DNA from: Undaria pinnatifida
Lineage: Eukaryota; Sar; Phaeophyceae; Laminariales; Alariaceae
Assembly (NCBI GenBank): GCA_012845835.1
Contig: JABAKD010000005.1
Coordinates: 10,000,823 to 10,064,822, forward strand
Reading direction: 5' to 3'
Length of the DNA: 64,000 nucleotides
Under the pieces are notes generated by a model, which saw only the letters and a program-made list of their open reading frames with translations, was not told the origin of the DNA and did no database searches. Shown here piece after piece: positions 63,065 through 64,000 of the stretch. The stretch's first letter is position 1. The number at the start of each line of letters is the position of its first letter. Position numbers and translations under genes: made by a program.

Positions 63065-63110
63065 ATGAAAATTTCGTCGAACTCACGGCTGACGTCCTTA
63101 AAATATTTTA
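63065..63110 (+). repeat. Dispersed repeat core (short-ORF family), copy 8, truncated
   Basis: It keeps AATTTCGTCGAACTCACGG and CTGACGTCCTTAAAATATTT. The upstream half and the ATG-SID part are lost. Confidence 0.7.
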
Positions 63111-63214
63111 TATGTAATATATTCGTGATACGCTGATTTTCAGGAGCGCGCGCGGTGCCGAAGGCGCCGCGCGGTACGGGATGGGACCGTCTCGCCAGCT
63201 CCAGGCGGATTTGT

Positions 63215-63480
63215 TTTTAGCCTTCCCGAGGGACGGTATGGGAAATGTTCCCGTTTGTTTTCCCGCGGGATGGGAATGGGACGGGAAGGAGGGAAGCCAT
63301 TTGGTGGACGGGATGGGTGGGATTACACGATTTCTTATTGATTTCTTGTTGGGATATGACGGAACGGGACCGGGTAAGGGGCCGGGAAATCGCTCGGGAA
63401 CATAGTCGGGAAATCGTTCGGGAAAATAATCGAGTAATCGGTCGGGAAGGTGGTCGGGGACGCGGTCGGGGGGGGGGTAT
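63215..63480. repeat. Degenerate TCGGGAA / GGGACGGGA repeat
   Basis: Short words CGGGAAATCG, TCGGGAAC and GGGACGGGA repeat with changes, giving long open frames on both strands by composition alone. After it, 63480-64000 has no gene and ends in a forward family 2 SINE fragment from about 63885. Confidence 0.6.
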
Positions 63481-64000
63481 GGTCGGGAATGCTTGGCTTC
63501 GTCCTGCTTGAGCCAGCCGCCCAAGCAGATATGCAGGCACCATCCACCTCCACAAGTTCCATGCTTGCCATGTCTTGTGTGTGCATGGGGGGTGTGCGTG
63601 TTTCTGGTTTCTTCCGATAACTCATAGCTGACAGCTAACAGCTGACATGTATTATTGACAATTGACCCCGCGTTTTTTTTGTTTTTTTTTGTAAAATGAT
63701 TTGCAAAAAAACTTATTTATTTATTATTCTTCTTCTTTTTTGGTCCGAAAACAACTTTTTTTCATATTTGATTTCAAAAAGGCCGGGGGGGAAATCATAT
63801 AAAAAAATCGGCAGTGTTCGGCAGTCCAGCGAAATCTTCTCTCCGTCGTTGCATCCAAAGTTGAGTACAATATCTGTCGTGGGTAGGGGGGAAGAAAAAC
63901 CTGCTGAGTGACCCACTACCCGAGCCACGTCTAAGGAGGGAGAAAGAGAAAGAAAAAGGGTGAAGATAACAGATGGGATGAGAGCGAAAAATAAAATAAA

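Overview
The window looks like nuclear DNA from an intron-rich eukaryote. It has multi-exon genes with GT/AG introns of several hundred to thousands of bases, GC-rich exons full of Ala/Gly/Gln runs, and non-coding DNA packed with tRNA-derived SINEs, small TIR elements and minisatellites. There are no bacterial operons, phage genes or CRISPR arrays. The gene style and repeat load fit a stramenopile, most likely a brown alga. That placement is inference; no rRNA or organelle marker is present to fix it.

Layout. 0-0.8 kb: possible 3' end of an unidentified gene, with a poly-A retroposon inserted directly after its stop codon. 1-17 kb: repeats, including SINEs, a GATAGGTATCGAT-rich block, GATC-rich blocks, two foldback structures, and one candidate upstream exon of the next gene near 6.9-7.1 kb. 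17.05-34.9 kb (+): one large gene assembled here from nine exons with matching splice phases and about 2,488 codons. It encodes a PHD finger, a zinc knuckle plus extended PHD (a PZP-like module), a 4CXXC_R1-type zinc finger as in CDCA7, coiled coils and long Gln/Ala tracts. It is probably a nuclear chromatin protein. 34.9-38 kb: G-rich and then purine-rich minisatellites. 40.5 kb (+): an orphan PHD-like exon. 41-50 kb: TIR elements, SINEs and minisatellites, including TTAA-flanked elements nested in larger TIR elements. 50.76-56.3 kb (-): a 2-oxoglutarate/Fe(II) dioxygenase gene of four recognised exons (5' end not found), with two low-complexity insertions inside its catalytic fold. 56.3-64 kb: repeats and unidentified open regions.

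The two solid genes are unrelated in function: a chromatin reader-type protein and an oxidising enzyme. No pathway or operon logic links them. The most interesting items are the PZP plus R1 zinc-finger combination in one predicted protein, the oxygenase with a Gln-rich insertion in its core, and several small transposable element families whose insertion history can be read directly from nested copies. All exon joins were made by hand from reading frame, splice dinucleotides and domain continuity; no transcript data or database search was available.
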